This document shows positions 53,434-60,097 of a stretch of DNA of 64,000 nucleotides, piece by piece. The position numbers and the translations under genes are program-made. How positions within the stretch are numbered: position 1 is the stretch's first letter; every line of letters begins with the position of its first letter. The notes beneath the pieces are model-generated. The model had not been told where the DNA came from. It made no database searches and saw nothing but the letters and a program-made list of their open reading frames with translations. Origin of the DNA: Stackebrandtia albiflava (GTDB lineage: Bacteria; Actinomycetota; Actinomycetes; Mycobacteriales; Micromonosporaceae). Location of the stretch: NCBI RefSeq assembly GCF_007994225.1, contig NZ_VLLL01000006.1:248001-312000 (forward strand). Reading direction: 5' to 3'.

Positions 53434-54297
53434 TCAGAGCTCCAGCATCGCGGCCGCGACTTCACCGGAGGCCGAATCCGGGATCCTCGTCGAGGCGCCT
53501 TCGAGGATGAGAAGCCGTGCCCCGGGGATCTCCCGGGCAAGTGCTTCCCCGTTGCCGACCGGGAAGAACGGGTCATGGCGGCCGTGCACCACCAGTGCAG
53601 GCAACGCGAGGTCGGGAAGGCGTTCCCTCCAGCGCGGCCCGCAGTCGAGTCTGGAGAACACCATCCCCAGCTGATCGGCCATGTGCGCAGCGGGAAGTGC
53701 GCCCGGTGTGCGGTCCCATATGCGTCCGGCGGCCACGCGGGCGGCCGCCGGGTCGTCGCCGAGGATGTCGGCGCTTTCGGCCGCGTACTCCGCAACCGCG
53801 TCGCGATCGGACCAGTCGGGCATGGGCCGTGAGTACAGTCGGCCCATCGTCGCCTCATCGTGGTCGGGCAGATCGTCGTCGACCGGTCCTGGGGCGATCG
53901 GCCGTGTTCCGACGAGGGTGAGCGCCGAGAACGTCTCCGGGTGATCGAGAGCGGCGACCTGGGCGACCATGCCACCGACTCCGATGCCCGCCAGGTGGGC
54001 GGGTCGGTCATCCAGTCCGCCGGCGAGTGCCGCGGCGTCGGCGGCGAGGTCTCGCAGTGTGTACATCGGCTTCTCTGGGTCGACGGTGGTCGATTCGCCG
54101 GAATCTCGCAGGTCATAGCGCACGACGTGTCGACCACCGCGCGCCAGAGACTCGCACAGCGCGGCCGGCCACGAGAGCATGGTGGTGCCGCCCACGCAGA
54201 GAACCAGCGGGTCGGTCGTATCGCCGAAACGCTCGATGCCGAGCGTCACGCCATTCGCCTTCCGGGTGCTCACCTCAACGGTGACTTCACGGCTCAT
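53434..54297 (-). CDS. Alpha/beta-fold hydrolase
   Basis: A 287-aa hydrolase starting at ATG 54297 after GGGAGGA. It has LVLCVGGTTMLSWP (oxyanion region), VRYDLRDSGEST, the nucleophile position in GIGVGGMVAQ, where the usual Ser is replaced by Val (GxSxG becomes GIGVG), the Asp in VVHGRHDPFFP and a C-terminal segment EGASTRIPD where His would be expected. The missing Ser and probable missing His suggest loss of standard esterase chemistry. It diverges from the HxlR regulator, which probably controls it, and both sit between 82-bp direct repeats. Confidence 0.8.
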   Translation of the reverse strand: MSREVTVEVSTRKANGVTLGIERFGDTTDPLVLCVGGTTMLSWPAALCESLARGGRHVVRYDLRDSGESTTVDPEKPMYTLRDLAADAAALAGGLDDRPAHLAGIGVGGMVAQVAALDHPETFSALTLVGTRPIAPGPVDDDLPDHDEATMGRLYSRPMPDWSDRDAVAEYAAESADILGDDPAAARVAAGRIWDRTPGALPAAHMADQLGMVFSRLDCGPRWRERLPDLALPALVVHGRHDPFFPVGNGEALAREIPGARLLILEGASTRIPDSASGEVAAAMLEL

Positions 54298-54324
54298 AGG
54301 TCCTCCCATCATGGTGCATAAATG

Positions 54325-54336
54325 AAACTTCAGTTT
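54325..54336. promoter_or_regulatory. Candidate HxlR operator
   Basis: AAACT-TC-AGTTT is a perfect inverted repeat in the unusually AT-rich 54298-54369 gap between the divergent hydrolase and HxlR genes. TAGGAT (54357-54362) lies 7 nt before the HxlR ATG at 54370. Confidence 0.55.
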
Positions 54337-54369
54337 AAACAATGAACCGATACGACTAGGATGTCAACC

Positions 54370-55008
54370 ATGAAGACCTACGGTCAGTACTGCGGCCTGG
54401 CCCGGGCGGCCGAGTTCCTCGGTGAACGATGGACTCTGGTGATCCTGCGTGACCTGCTCGTCGGCCCGAAGCGCTTCAACGAACTCAGGCATGGCATCCC
54501 GGGCATCCCCTCGAACATGCTGACGAATCGTCTCGGCGACCTCGAACGAGCCGACGTCGTCGAGCGGGCCATCGAAGGCCGCAGCGTCGTCTATCGACTC
54601 AGCGACTACGGGCGGGATCTCGAGCCGATCCTTCTCGCGATCGGCCGTTGGGGATCGAGGCGCATGGATGCCCCACGTGAGGGGGAGCGGCCGACCGACA
54701 GCTCCCTGGCGGCGGCTCTGCTCACCGGCCGCACCGCGACGAAGGTCGTGCCCTTCACCGTCGAGGTGACCGTCGATCCCGCGGTGGCGAACGCGGAGGT
54801 GGGGGAGACCGGCGCCAGCATCGCCGAGGGGCCCCTTGCCGACGCAGATCTCCGCCTCGGCGGCTCCGGGCTGCGTCGCCTCCTCGCCGACGGAGACGTC
54901 GGGGCGGCGCTCGGTTCCGGCGGTCTTCACTTCGACGGCCCCGCTTCGCTGGTCGAGGAGTTCGCCCGCGCATTCCGTGTTCCTCTCGACCCCTCGGGAA
55001 ACCGCTGA
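54370..55008 (+). CDS. HxlR-family transcriptional regulator with SCP2-like C terminus
   Basis: A 212-aa protein. The HxlR winged helix covers about residues 4-100: YCGLARAAEFLGERWTLVILRDLLVG, FNELRHGIPGIPSNMLTNRL, LGRDLEP-like end; the Cys at residue 8 could sense redox or electrophiles. The C-terminal part (about 115-212, VPFTVEVTVDP, ADLRLGGSGLRRLLADGD) resembles a sterol-carrier (SCP2) fold found in some HxlR proteins. I prefer ATG 54370, with TAGGAT 7 nt upstream, over ATG 54361 inside that box. It is divergent from the hydrolase it likely controls. Confidence 0.88.
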   Translation: MKTYGQYCGLARAAEFLGERWTLVILRDLLVGPKRFNELRHGIPGIPSNMLTNRLGDLERADVVERAIEGRSVVYRLSDYGRDLEPILLAIGRWGSRRMDAPREGERPTDSSLAAALLTGRTATKVVPFTVEVTVDPAVANAEVGETGASIAEGPLADADLRLGGSGLRRLLADGDVGAALGSGGLHFDGPASLVEEFARAFRVPLDPSGNR

Positions 55009-55095
55009 AACACCTTGCTGGAACCGCGTGCCTCAGAGGGTCGGAAGCCGGTCACGGCGGGCGCCGGCGGAGTCCTGGAATCGTCGGATCGGCCC

Positions 55096-55177
55096 GTATC
55101 GGGCAACGGGGACGAAGGGTTCGGAAGCAGTCGTCCCGGGCCGCTCCGGCACGTCGCCGTGGCAGGCCCGTGACCGG
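55096..55177. repeat. 82-bp direct repeat, copy 2
   Basis: Identical to 53338-53419. It lies about 90 bp past the HxlR stop in the 361-bp gap before rpmG. Recombination between copies would excise the hydrolase/HxlR pair as a 1758-bp circle. Confidence 0.92.
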
Positions 55178-55231
55178 GGCATCGGCCGACGCGGACGTCC
55201 CGAACAGATCGGGTACCCTGAAACGGTTGCT

Positions 55232-55291
55232 CGCTGCCCGTGGTACGTCCACGGGCAGCGGCCACTGCGCCGGAGACCACAATTCTCCGGC
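55232..55291 (+). promoter_or_regulatory. Two hairpins upstream of rpmG
   Basis: A perfect 12-bp stem (55232-55243 with 55249-55260, loop TACGT) is followed nine bases later by an 8-bp stem GCCGGAGA/TCTCCGGC (55269-55291). The first has no T-run. They may end transcripts from the left, or act as leader structures if the rpmG transcript starts upstream. Confidence 0.5.
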
Positions 55292-55369
55292 TTCGGATCA
55301 GGCCGCTAGCCCGCTAGCCTTGATCAGTCCCATACGTGAAACACCCGTAACACAGGAAGGCGCATCGCC

Positions 55370-55537
55370 GTGGCTAAGGCTACTGACGTTCGTCCCAAGA
55401 TCACCATGGCCTGCGTCGAGTGCAAGGAACGCAACTACATCACCAAGAAGAACCGGCGCAACGACCCCGACCGGATGGAACTGAAGAAGTTCTGCCCGCG
55501 TTGCAACCAGCACACCGCTCACCGCGAGACCCGCTGA
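55370..55537 (+). CDS. rpmG: Large-subunit ribosomal protein L33 (zinc-binding type)
   Basis: A 55-aa protein from GTG 55370 (AGGAAGG upstream). It reads [22 protein letters not shown], with Zn-ribbon pairs CVEC and CPRC, and ends HTAHRETR; this is the Cys-containing (C+) L33 form. It is followed five bp later by hadA and then hadB, the conserved actinobacterial order that usually leads to tRNA-Trp, secE and nusG. Those three are absent here; the hadB end is followed by a convergent kinase gene. Confidence 0.96.
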   Translation: MAKATDVRPKITMACVECKERNYITKKNRRNDPDRMELKKFCPRCNQHTAHRETR

Positions 55538-55541
55538 CCCG

Positions 55542-56060
55542 GTGCTGAACCGCGCCTACATCGGCAGGCGGCTTCCCGCCACCACGCCGGTGGAGATCAC
55601 CGAGGAGGCGGTGGCGGCGTTCGCCGCCGCCCTGGGGGAGACGGGCGGGCACATCCCGCCCACCTTCTTGATCTCGTTGACGTTGCCCGCATCCGACGCC
55701 CTGATCGACGACCCCGACTTCGGGCTCGACTTCAGCCGGGTGCTGCACCGTGAGCAGCGGTTCAGTCATCATCGCCCGCTCCGCATCGGCGAGCGGGTCT
55801 CCTGCACCGTTCAGGTGGAGGACGTCAAGGTCGTCGCCGGAAACGAACTGCTGACCCTGCGCACCGAGGTCACCGCCGAGGACTCCGAACCCGTCGCGAC
55901 CGTGTCGACGGTGTTGTTCGTCGCCGCTGGCGGCGACGACGAAGAGCAGAGCGTCGCCGCTCGCGGTGACGACGTGGAGCAGAGCGCCGACGTGACGCCC
56001 GGCGTCGCCGCAGGTGCGGCCCGGAGTCCCGAGCCGGCACGCGGTGGGGAGGCGTCGTGA
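55542..56060 (+). CDS. hadA: HadA-like MaoC dehydratase subunit (hot-dog fold)
   Basis: A 172-aa protein from GTG 55542. The first 130 residues form a hot-dog fold of the HadA/FAS1-like dehydratase type (NRAYIGRRLPATTPVEITEE, HIPPTFLISLTLP, RVLHREQRFSHHRPLRIGERV). HadA pairs with HadB to dehydrate 3-hydroxyacyl chains in type II fatty-acid elongation; HadA supplies the substrate channel and lacks catalytic residues. The C-terminal 45 residues are an unusual acidic tail with an 11-residue tandem repeat (VAAGGDDEEQS) from a 33-bp DNA duplication at 55920-55985. It overlaps hadB by 4 bp (GTGA). Confidence 0.88.
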   Translation: MLNRAYIGRRLPATTPVEITEEAVAAFAAALGETGGHIPPTFLISLTLPASDALIDDPDFGLDFSRVLHREQRFSHHRPLRIGERVSCTVQVEDVKVVAGNELLTLRTEVTAEDSEPVATVSTVLFVAAGGDDEEQSVAARGDDVEQSADVTPGVAAGAARSPEPARGGEAS

Positions 56061-56458
56061 ACTCCGGAGACGAACTGTTCCGTCGTGACTTCGAGATCAC
56101 CCGCGCCGACCTCGTCGCGTACGCCGGCGCGTCGGGCGACCAGAACCCGATCCATCAGGACGACGACGCCGCCCGCGCCGCCGGGTTGCCCGGCGTGATC
56201 GCGCACGGCATGTACACCATGGGCCTGGCGGCCCGGGCCGTCACCGAATGGGCCGGCGGTCCGGAGCGGATCACGGAGTTGACCGCGAGGTTCGCGAAGC
56301 CGGTGGTGGTTCCGGCCGACGCTCCCGCGACCGTGACCGTCGTCGGTACGGTCCGCAGGCTGCACGACGACGGCGCCGTGGAGATCGCGATGACCGCTAC
56401 CAGCGGGGCCGACAAGGTCCTCGCCCCGGCCCGCGCCACCGTGGCGGCGGCCTCCTGA
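56057..56458 (+). CDS. hadB: HadB-like MaoC dehydratase, catalytic subunit
   Basis: A 133-aa hot-dog protein with the hydratase-2 signature: the Asp/His pair in GDQNPIHQDDDAARAAG, followed by PGVIAHGMYTMGL. It dehydrates 3-hydroxyacyl-thioesters with its partner HadA. GTG 56057 overlaps the hadA stop. Length and motif agree with actinobacterial HadB. There is no hadC in the window. Confidence 0.93.
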   Translation: MNSGDELFRRDFEITRADLVAYAGASGDQNPIHQDDDAARAAGLPGVIAHGMYTMGLAARAVTEWAGGPERITELTARFAKPVVVPADAPATVTVVGTVRRLHDDGAVEIAMTATSGADKVLAPARATVAAAS

Positions 56459-56498
56459 CGGTCTCCCGGTCGGGACGTCGACGAGCCGTGCCCGGCGA

Positions 56499-57092
56499 TC
56501 AGTCCCCCGACTCGGCCGCCCGCAATTCCTCGAACGCCGTTCCGGGCGTGCCCTCCGAGATCCGTGCGGCGATCCGTCGCGCGCATTCGTGGGAGCTGAA
56601 ACGCCCGGTGTCGCATTCGAGGTCGTAGCGGCCGTGGGCGTGCACTCGGGGGAAGTGGTGCTCGGCGCGGCCGGGTTCCCTGTCCCGCCGGGCGAGTTCG
56701 CGACGGCGTAGTTCGGGCAGTGGGCAGTACACCTTCACGAAAAGCACGTCCAGGGGCGCGAACAGGCGTAGGCAGTCGGTGAGCCAGTGCGGTTCCCGGA
56801 GTACGTGGTCCATGACCACGTCGTTGCCCGCCAACGCCATCCCGGCGACCGCCCGGTGGAATCCCAGTACGGTGCGTTCCAGGACCTCGGAGAAGCGCTC
56901 GGGTCCGAGGCGTTCCGCCCAGTCGTCGGCGCGCATGGCGTTGATCCCGTCCACGGGCATGTGGAAGTGTGGGCGGTCCAGCAGTGGAAGCAGTGCTCGG
57001 GCGATGCCGGTCTTTCCGGAGCTGCTCGTACCGTTGAGCAGGATGATCCGGCCGTGAGGCGGATGTGAGAACACGTCGTGTGGTCCGGTCAT
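56499..57092 (-). CDS. Chloramphenicol phosphotransferase-like kinase
   Basis: A 197-aa P-loop kinase: Walker A LLNGTSSSGKT near residue 20, FHMPVDGINAMRADDW (the Asp acts as base in the chloramphenicol enzyme), VVMDHVLREPHW, FVKVYCPLPELRRREL with the lid arginines. This matches the CPT family, first known from the chloramphenicol producer Streptomyces venezuelae; most members act on other, unknown hydroxyls. No antibiotic cluster adjoins it, so resistance should not be assumed. The ATG at 57092 has GAGAGGA upstream. Convergent with hadB. Confidence 0.85.
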   Translation of the reverse strand: MTGPHDVFSHPPHGRIILLNGTSSSGKTGIARALLPLLDRPHFHMPVDGINAMRADDWAERLGPERFSEVLERTVLGFHRAVAGMALAGNDVVMDHVLREPHWLTDCLRLFAPLDVLFVKVYCPLPELRRRELARRDREPGRAEHHFPRVHAHGRYDLECDTGRFSSHECARRIAARISEGTPGTAFEELRAAESGD

Positions 57093-57307
57093 CCACGGAT
57101 CCTCTCAGCGGACGCCCCCGCCATCCACGAAGAGGGGCGGGGCGTCCGCCGTTCCGGTCGGGAAACGGTGAGGGTGAACGGGACGTCCTTGTACGTACCG
57201 TTGACCGCCCCTTTGATGTCCTATGTGTACGAGCCGGTTCCCGGGCGCCGAACCGGTTCCCCATCCCACCCCGACGCGGCGACATGCCGGACACGGTGGT
57301 GGGGGTG

Positions 57308-57344
57308 AAAAAAAGCCCCCGACCAGGTGTTCCCGGTCGGGGGC
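57308..57344 (-). terminator. Intrinsic terminator of tRNA-Ser
   Basis: On the minus strand GCCCCCGACC pairs with GGTCGGGGGC (10 bp, loop of 10) and is followed by seven T. This is the only classic T-run terminator I noticed in the window. It ends seven bases from the tRNA. Confidence 0.95.
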
Positions 57345-57350
57345 TGTTGG

Positions 57351-57437
57351 CGGTGGCGGTGGGATTTGAACCCACGGAGGGCGTAAACCCTCACACGCTT
57401 TCGAGGCGTGCTCCTTAGGCCGCTCGGACACGCCACC
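57351..57437 (-). tRNA. tRNA-Ser (CGA)
   Basis: An 87-nt class II tRNA: acceptor GGTGGCG/CGCCACC with discriminator G, anticodon stem CACGC/GCGTG with loop CTCGAAA (CGA), a long variable arm (GAGGG/CCCTC) and T arm GTGGG/CCCAC with TTCAAAT. No CCA encoded. Confidence 0.95.
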
Positions 57438-57495
57438 GTCGACGAGGGTACCCGAGCGGTCCGGAGGCGCGCCAGCGGGTATCGCCCCGTCGGGA

Positions 57496-58386
57496 TCAGG
57501 CGATCTCGTAACCGCACAGCACGTAGTCGTCCGCGGTGGTGTTGGGCCAGTCCACCCAGTACCAGAACTCCACGGGCCCGTAGTCGGAGTCCGGGCAGTC
57601 GTTCTGGTCGAGGGTGCCGTAGACGATGTCGTAGAAGTAGTAGTTGGCGCTGGAGTCGTCGCAGTCGACCAGGACCGCGTCGTACTCGGTCTGCGCGTCG
57701 TTGGTGGGCCAGGCGTAGACGCAGTCGCCGACCTGTCCGCGCCGGGGGTCGTCCTCCGGGATGCCCTCGAACGGGTCGGTGGAGGTCTGGGTCTCGCTGG
57801 AGGGCGTCTCCTCCGACGGCACCGAGTCGGTGGTGGCCGCGGCACTCGTCGAGGGGTCGTCCGCGACGGTTCCGCCGTCGCCGTCGTCGTCGCCGGGCAG
57901 CAGGAAGACCAGCGCCACGACCGCGACCACCAGGATCACGACCGCGCCGACGCCGCCGGCCACCCAGATCCCGGTGTTGCCGCCGCTGGTCTGCGGGGGC
58001 GGGAACGGGGGGCCGCCCATGGGCGGGGGCATGCCGGGTTGGTAGGACGGTGCCCCGGTGGTCGGGCTGCCGTAGGGGTCGGAGGGGCCGTAGCCGGGCT
58101 GCGGGGAGTACGGGTCGCCGCCGGGCTGGTAACCGGGTTGCTGGCCGTACGGGTCACCGCCGGGTTGTTGGCCGTACGGGTCACCGCCGGGTTGGTAGCC
58201 GGGTTGCTGACCGTAGGGGTCGGAGGGTTGTCCGTAACCGGAACCGTCGTACTGTGGGTATCCGCCGGGTTGCTGGCCGTACGGGTCGGCGGGCTGTCCG
58301 TAACCACCGGGGCCGGGCGGCGGTTGTTGGCGGGAGGGGTCGCCAGGCTGTTGCCCGTACGGATCTTGCGGTCCGTACATAGACAT
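57496..58386 (-). CDS. Gln/Pro/Gly/Tyr-repeat membrane protein with LppU-like C terminus
   Basis: A 296-aa protein from ATG 58386 (GAGGAG upstream). About 150 N-terminal residues are repeats of the PYGQQPGGD and GYQPGGDPY type, disordered and cytoplasmic. One membrane helix follows (about 160-185, VGAVVILVVAVVALVFLL), then an acidic Ser/Thr linker and a C-terminal extracytoplasmic domain with four cysteines (GDCVYAW, LVDCDDSS, QNDCPDSD, VLCGYE), resembling LppU/septum-formation-type domains. The repeats recall low-complexity tails of actinobacterial kinases and RDD proteins. Function unknown. DNA repeats at about 58100-58330 reflect the peptide repeat. Confidence 0.75.
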   Translation of the reverse strand: MSMYGPQDPYGQQPGDPSRQQPPPGPGGYGQPADPYGQQPGGYPQYDGSGYGQPSDPYGQQPGYQPGGDPYGQQPGGDPYGQQPGYQPGGDPYSPQPGYGPSDPYGSPTTGAPSYQPGMPPPMGGPPFPPPQTSGGNTGIWVAGGVGAVVILVVAVVALVFLLPGDDDGDGGTVADDPSTSAAATTDSVPSEETPSSETQTSTDPFEGIPEDDPRRGQVGDCVYAWPTNDAQTEYDAVLVDCDDSSANYYFYDIVYGTLDQNDCPDSDYGPVEFWYWVDWPNTTADDYVLCGYEIA

Positions 58387-58505
58387 GAGGGTGCTCCTCT
58401 TCGAATGGGGGTGCGCCGGCGGTGCTGCGCGGGTGGCCGGTACTGCACCAACCATACGACGGTCCGGCGACCGATTCACCCTGGTAGTCGTGGGTGTCCG
58501 GGTGA

Positions 58506-59696
58506 TTACAGCAGCCGGGGCTGTTCGGGTTGCGATCGGTGACCGCGGACGTGACCGAACGGCGTGAACAGGCCGGGGTCGATGTCGTCGAGCAGCGGCG
58601 ACCCGTTCCCGATGTGGCTCACGTACAGGAGGTCGCGGGCCCGGCTCATCGCGGCGAACAACAGGCGGCGGAACCCGGGCTCGTCGGGGAACGCCTCCGC
58701 GGTGACGCCGACACAGCACACGACACGGTGCTCCCTGCCGGCGGCGGAGGTGATCGGCCGCGCGGTGTCGATGCCGGTGTACCCCTCGGGTGCGAGGATC
58801 GCGACCTCGTCGGGCGCCACGCCGAAGGGGCGGAGCCGTTCGGCGAGTTGACCGGCGAAGTGCCGTTCGTCCCGGTCGTCGAGCGCGAAGTGGCGCCCGA
58901 CCGGTGCGGTCCCGGCGGCGGGCCGGGCGGGCAGCATGCCGCGACCGGGCGCGCGGGAGACGGGCGTGATGAGTTGCATGGCGGCGGCCAGGATCGGGGC
59001 CGTGCTGCGGTGGTTGCGCGACAACCGGACCACTCGTGCCTCGGGGTAGTCCTGGGCGAACCTCTCGAACGGTCCCGGCTCGCCGTCGGCGATGTGGGCG
59101 TCGGGGTCGCCGGTCGCGGTGAAGGCGGGCTGGTCGCCCCGGTCGGCGCGCAGCGTCTCGTAGAGCCGGATCGGCATGTGTTCGAGGTCGTCGACGAACA
59201 GGTGGCCGAGCGGTGGGAGTTCCCCGGCGGCGTCGAACGCGCGGACCGTCATGTCGTCGGCCACCGGCCCGAGCAGTCCGTCGAGTTCGCGGCGCAGGGC
59301 GTCGGCCGCCTCGGTGGTCCGGGCCAGTACCAGGCACTGCGAGGCGGGCACGTGGAGTTCGGCCACCAGATAGGCGATCCGGCGGGTCAGGATGTGGGTC
59401 TTTCCGGTGCCGGGTCCGGCGTTTATCAACAGCGGGCCGGGCGGTGCGGAGGCGGCGACGCGCTGCATGGCGTCCACGTGGTCGAGCAGGCCGGTGCCGA
59501 CCTCCTCCATCCCCGCCAACGGTGGCCCGTCGTGTTGGTGGGGTTCCGGACGGACGGGCAGGACGGGTTCCGGCATCGGCACGTGCCGGATCGAGGTGCC
59601 GCCGACGTGTCTGGGCCGGCCGCCCCGGGCAGGACGCGGCACCCGAGCGCCTTCGGGCAGCTCGAACAACGCATTTGGCTCTACCGGCGAACCCAC
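58506..59696 (-). CDS. Short, degenerate UvrD-like protein
   Basis: A 396-aa protein with helicase motifs in order but shortened: Walker A LLINAGPGTGKTH, CLVLARTTEAADALRREL (Ia), a weakened Walker B HLFVDDLEHMPIRL (DE becomes DD), TATGDPDAHIADGEP (III), RLSRNHRST (IV) and FAAMSRARDLLYVSH (VI). Most of the 1B and 2B domains are missing, and motif V (the GLE region) is not apparent. It may bind ATP and DNA without full helicase activity. Such short UvrD-like proteins occur in actinomycetes without assigned role. GTG 59696 has CAAGAT 7 nt upstream. Confidence 0.75.
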   Translation of the reverse strand: MGSPVEPNALFELPEGARVPRPARGGRPRHVGGTSIRHVPMPEPVLPVRPEPHQHDGPPLAGMEEVGTGLLDHVDAMQRVAASAPPGPLLINAGPGTGKTHILTRRIAYLVAELHVPASQCLVLARTTEAADALRRELDGLLGPVADDMTVRAFDAAGELPPLGHLFVDDLEHMPIRLYETLRADRGDQPAFTATGDPDAHIADGEPGPFERFAQDYPEARVVRLSRNHRSTAPILAAAMQLITPVSRAPGRGMLPARPAAGTAPVGRHFALDDRDERHFAGQLAERLRPFGVAPDEVAILAPEGYTGIDTARPITSAAGREHRVVCCVGVTAEAFPDEPGFRRLLFAAMSRARDLLYVSHIGNGSPLLDDIDPGLFTPFGHVRGHRSQPEQPRLL

Positions 59697-59753
59697 GTGG
59701 GAAATCTTGTCAAAGCTGAAAGCGCCTGACCGGTAGGGGGTCGGGGCGTGGCG

Positions 59754-59993
59754 TCAACCGCCCGCGAACGGAGGGAGCACATCCACAGTGGAGTCGGCGG
59801 GGAGGGACGCCATCGGGTCGTGCCCGGTGACACCGTCGATGAGCAGCGTGCTCACCGTCAGGACGCGCTCCAGGTCCGGCCCCAGCCGCTTGGCCAGATC
59901 CGCGCGTAGCTCCGCGACCGTCTCGGCCGTACTCGTCACCTCGGACACGCCCGCCGCCGCCCGCGCCCCGGCGAAGAACCGCACCGTCGTCAT
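59754..59993 (-). CDS. MoaD/ThiS-like sulfur carrier protein
   Basis: A 79-aa beta-grasp protein (TTVRFFAGARAAAGVSEV, LLIDGVTGHDP, VDVLPPFAGG) ending in the Gly-Gly needed for adenylation and thiocarboxylation. It could be the small subunit of molybdopterin synthase or a sulfur donor for another pathway. No moaE, moeB or thiG neighbour is visible, so the pathway is open. GAGGGG precedes ATG 59993. Confidence 0.88.
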   Translation of the reverse strand: MTTVRFFAGARAAAGVSEVTSTAETVAELRADLAKRLGPDLERVLTVSTLLIDGVTGHDPMASLPADSTVDVLPPFAGG

Positions 59994-60097
59994 CTGTCAC
60001 CCCTCGCCGTCACCGGTACCGACTCGACGGTATACCCGGTGCGGACGGCATGGCGACGCCGCGCGGCCCGGGACGGGTGCTCACGTACCATCGAGCG

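Noticed and set aside
56499-57092. Calling the kinase a chloramphenicol resistance gene
   Set aside because: The family match is to the fold and active site only; most relatives act on unknown substrates and no biosynthetic cluster is present.
58100-58330. CRISPR-like array of short repeats
   Set aside because: The repeats are in frame, variable in spacing and encode PYGQQPGGD-type peptides; there are no regular spacers and no cas genes.
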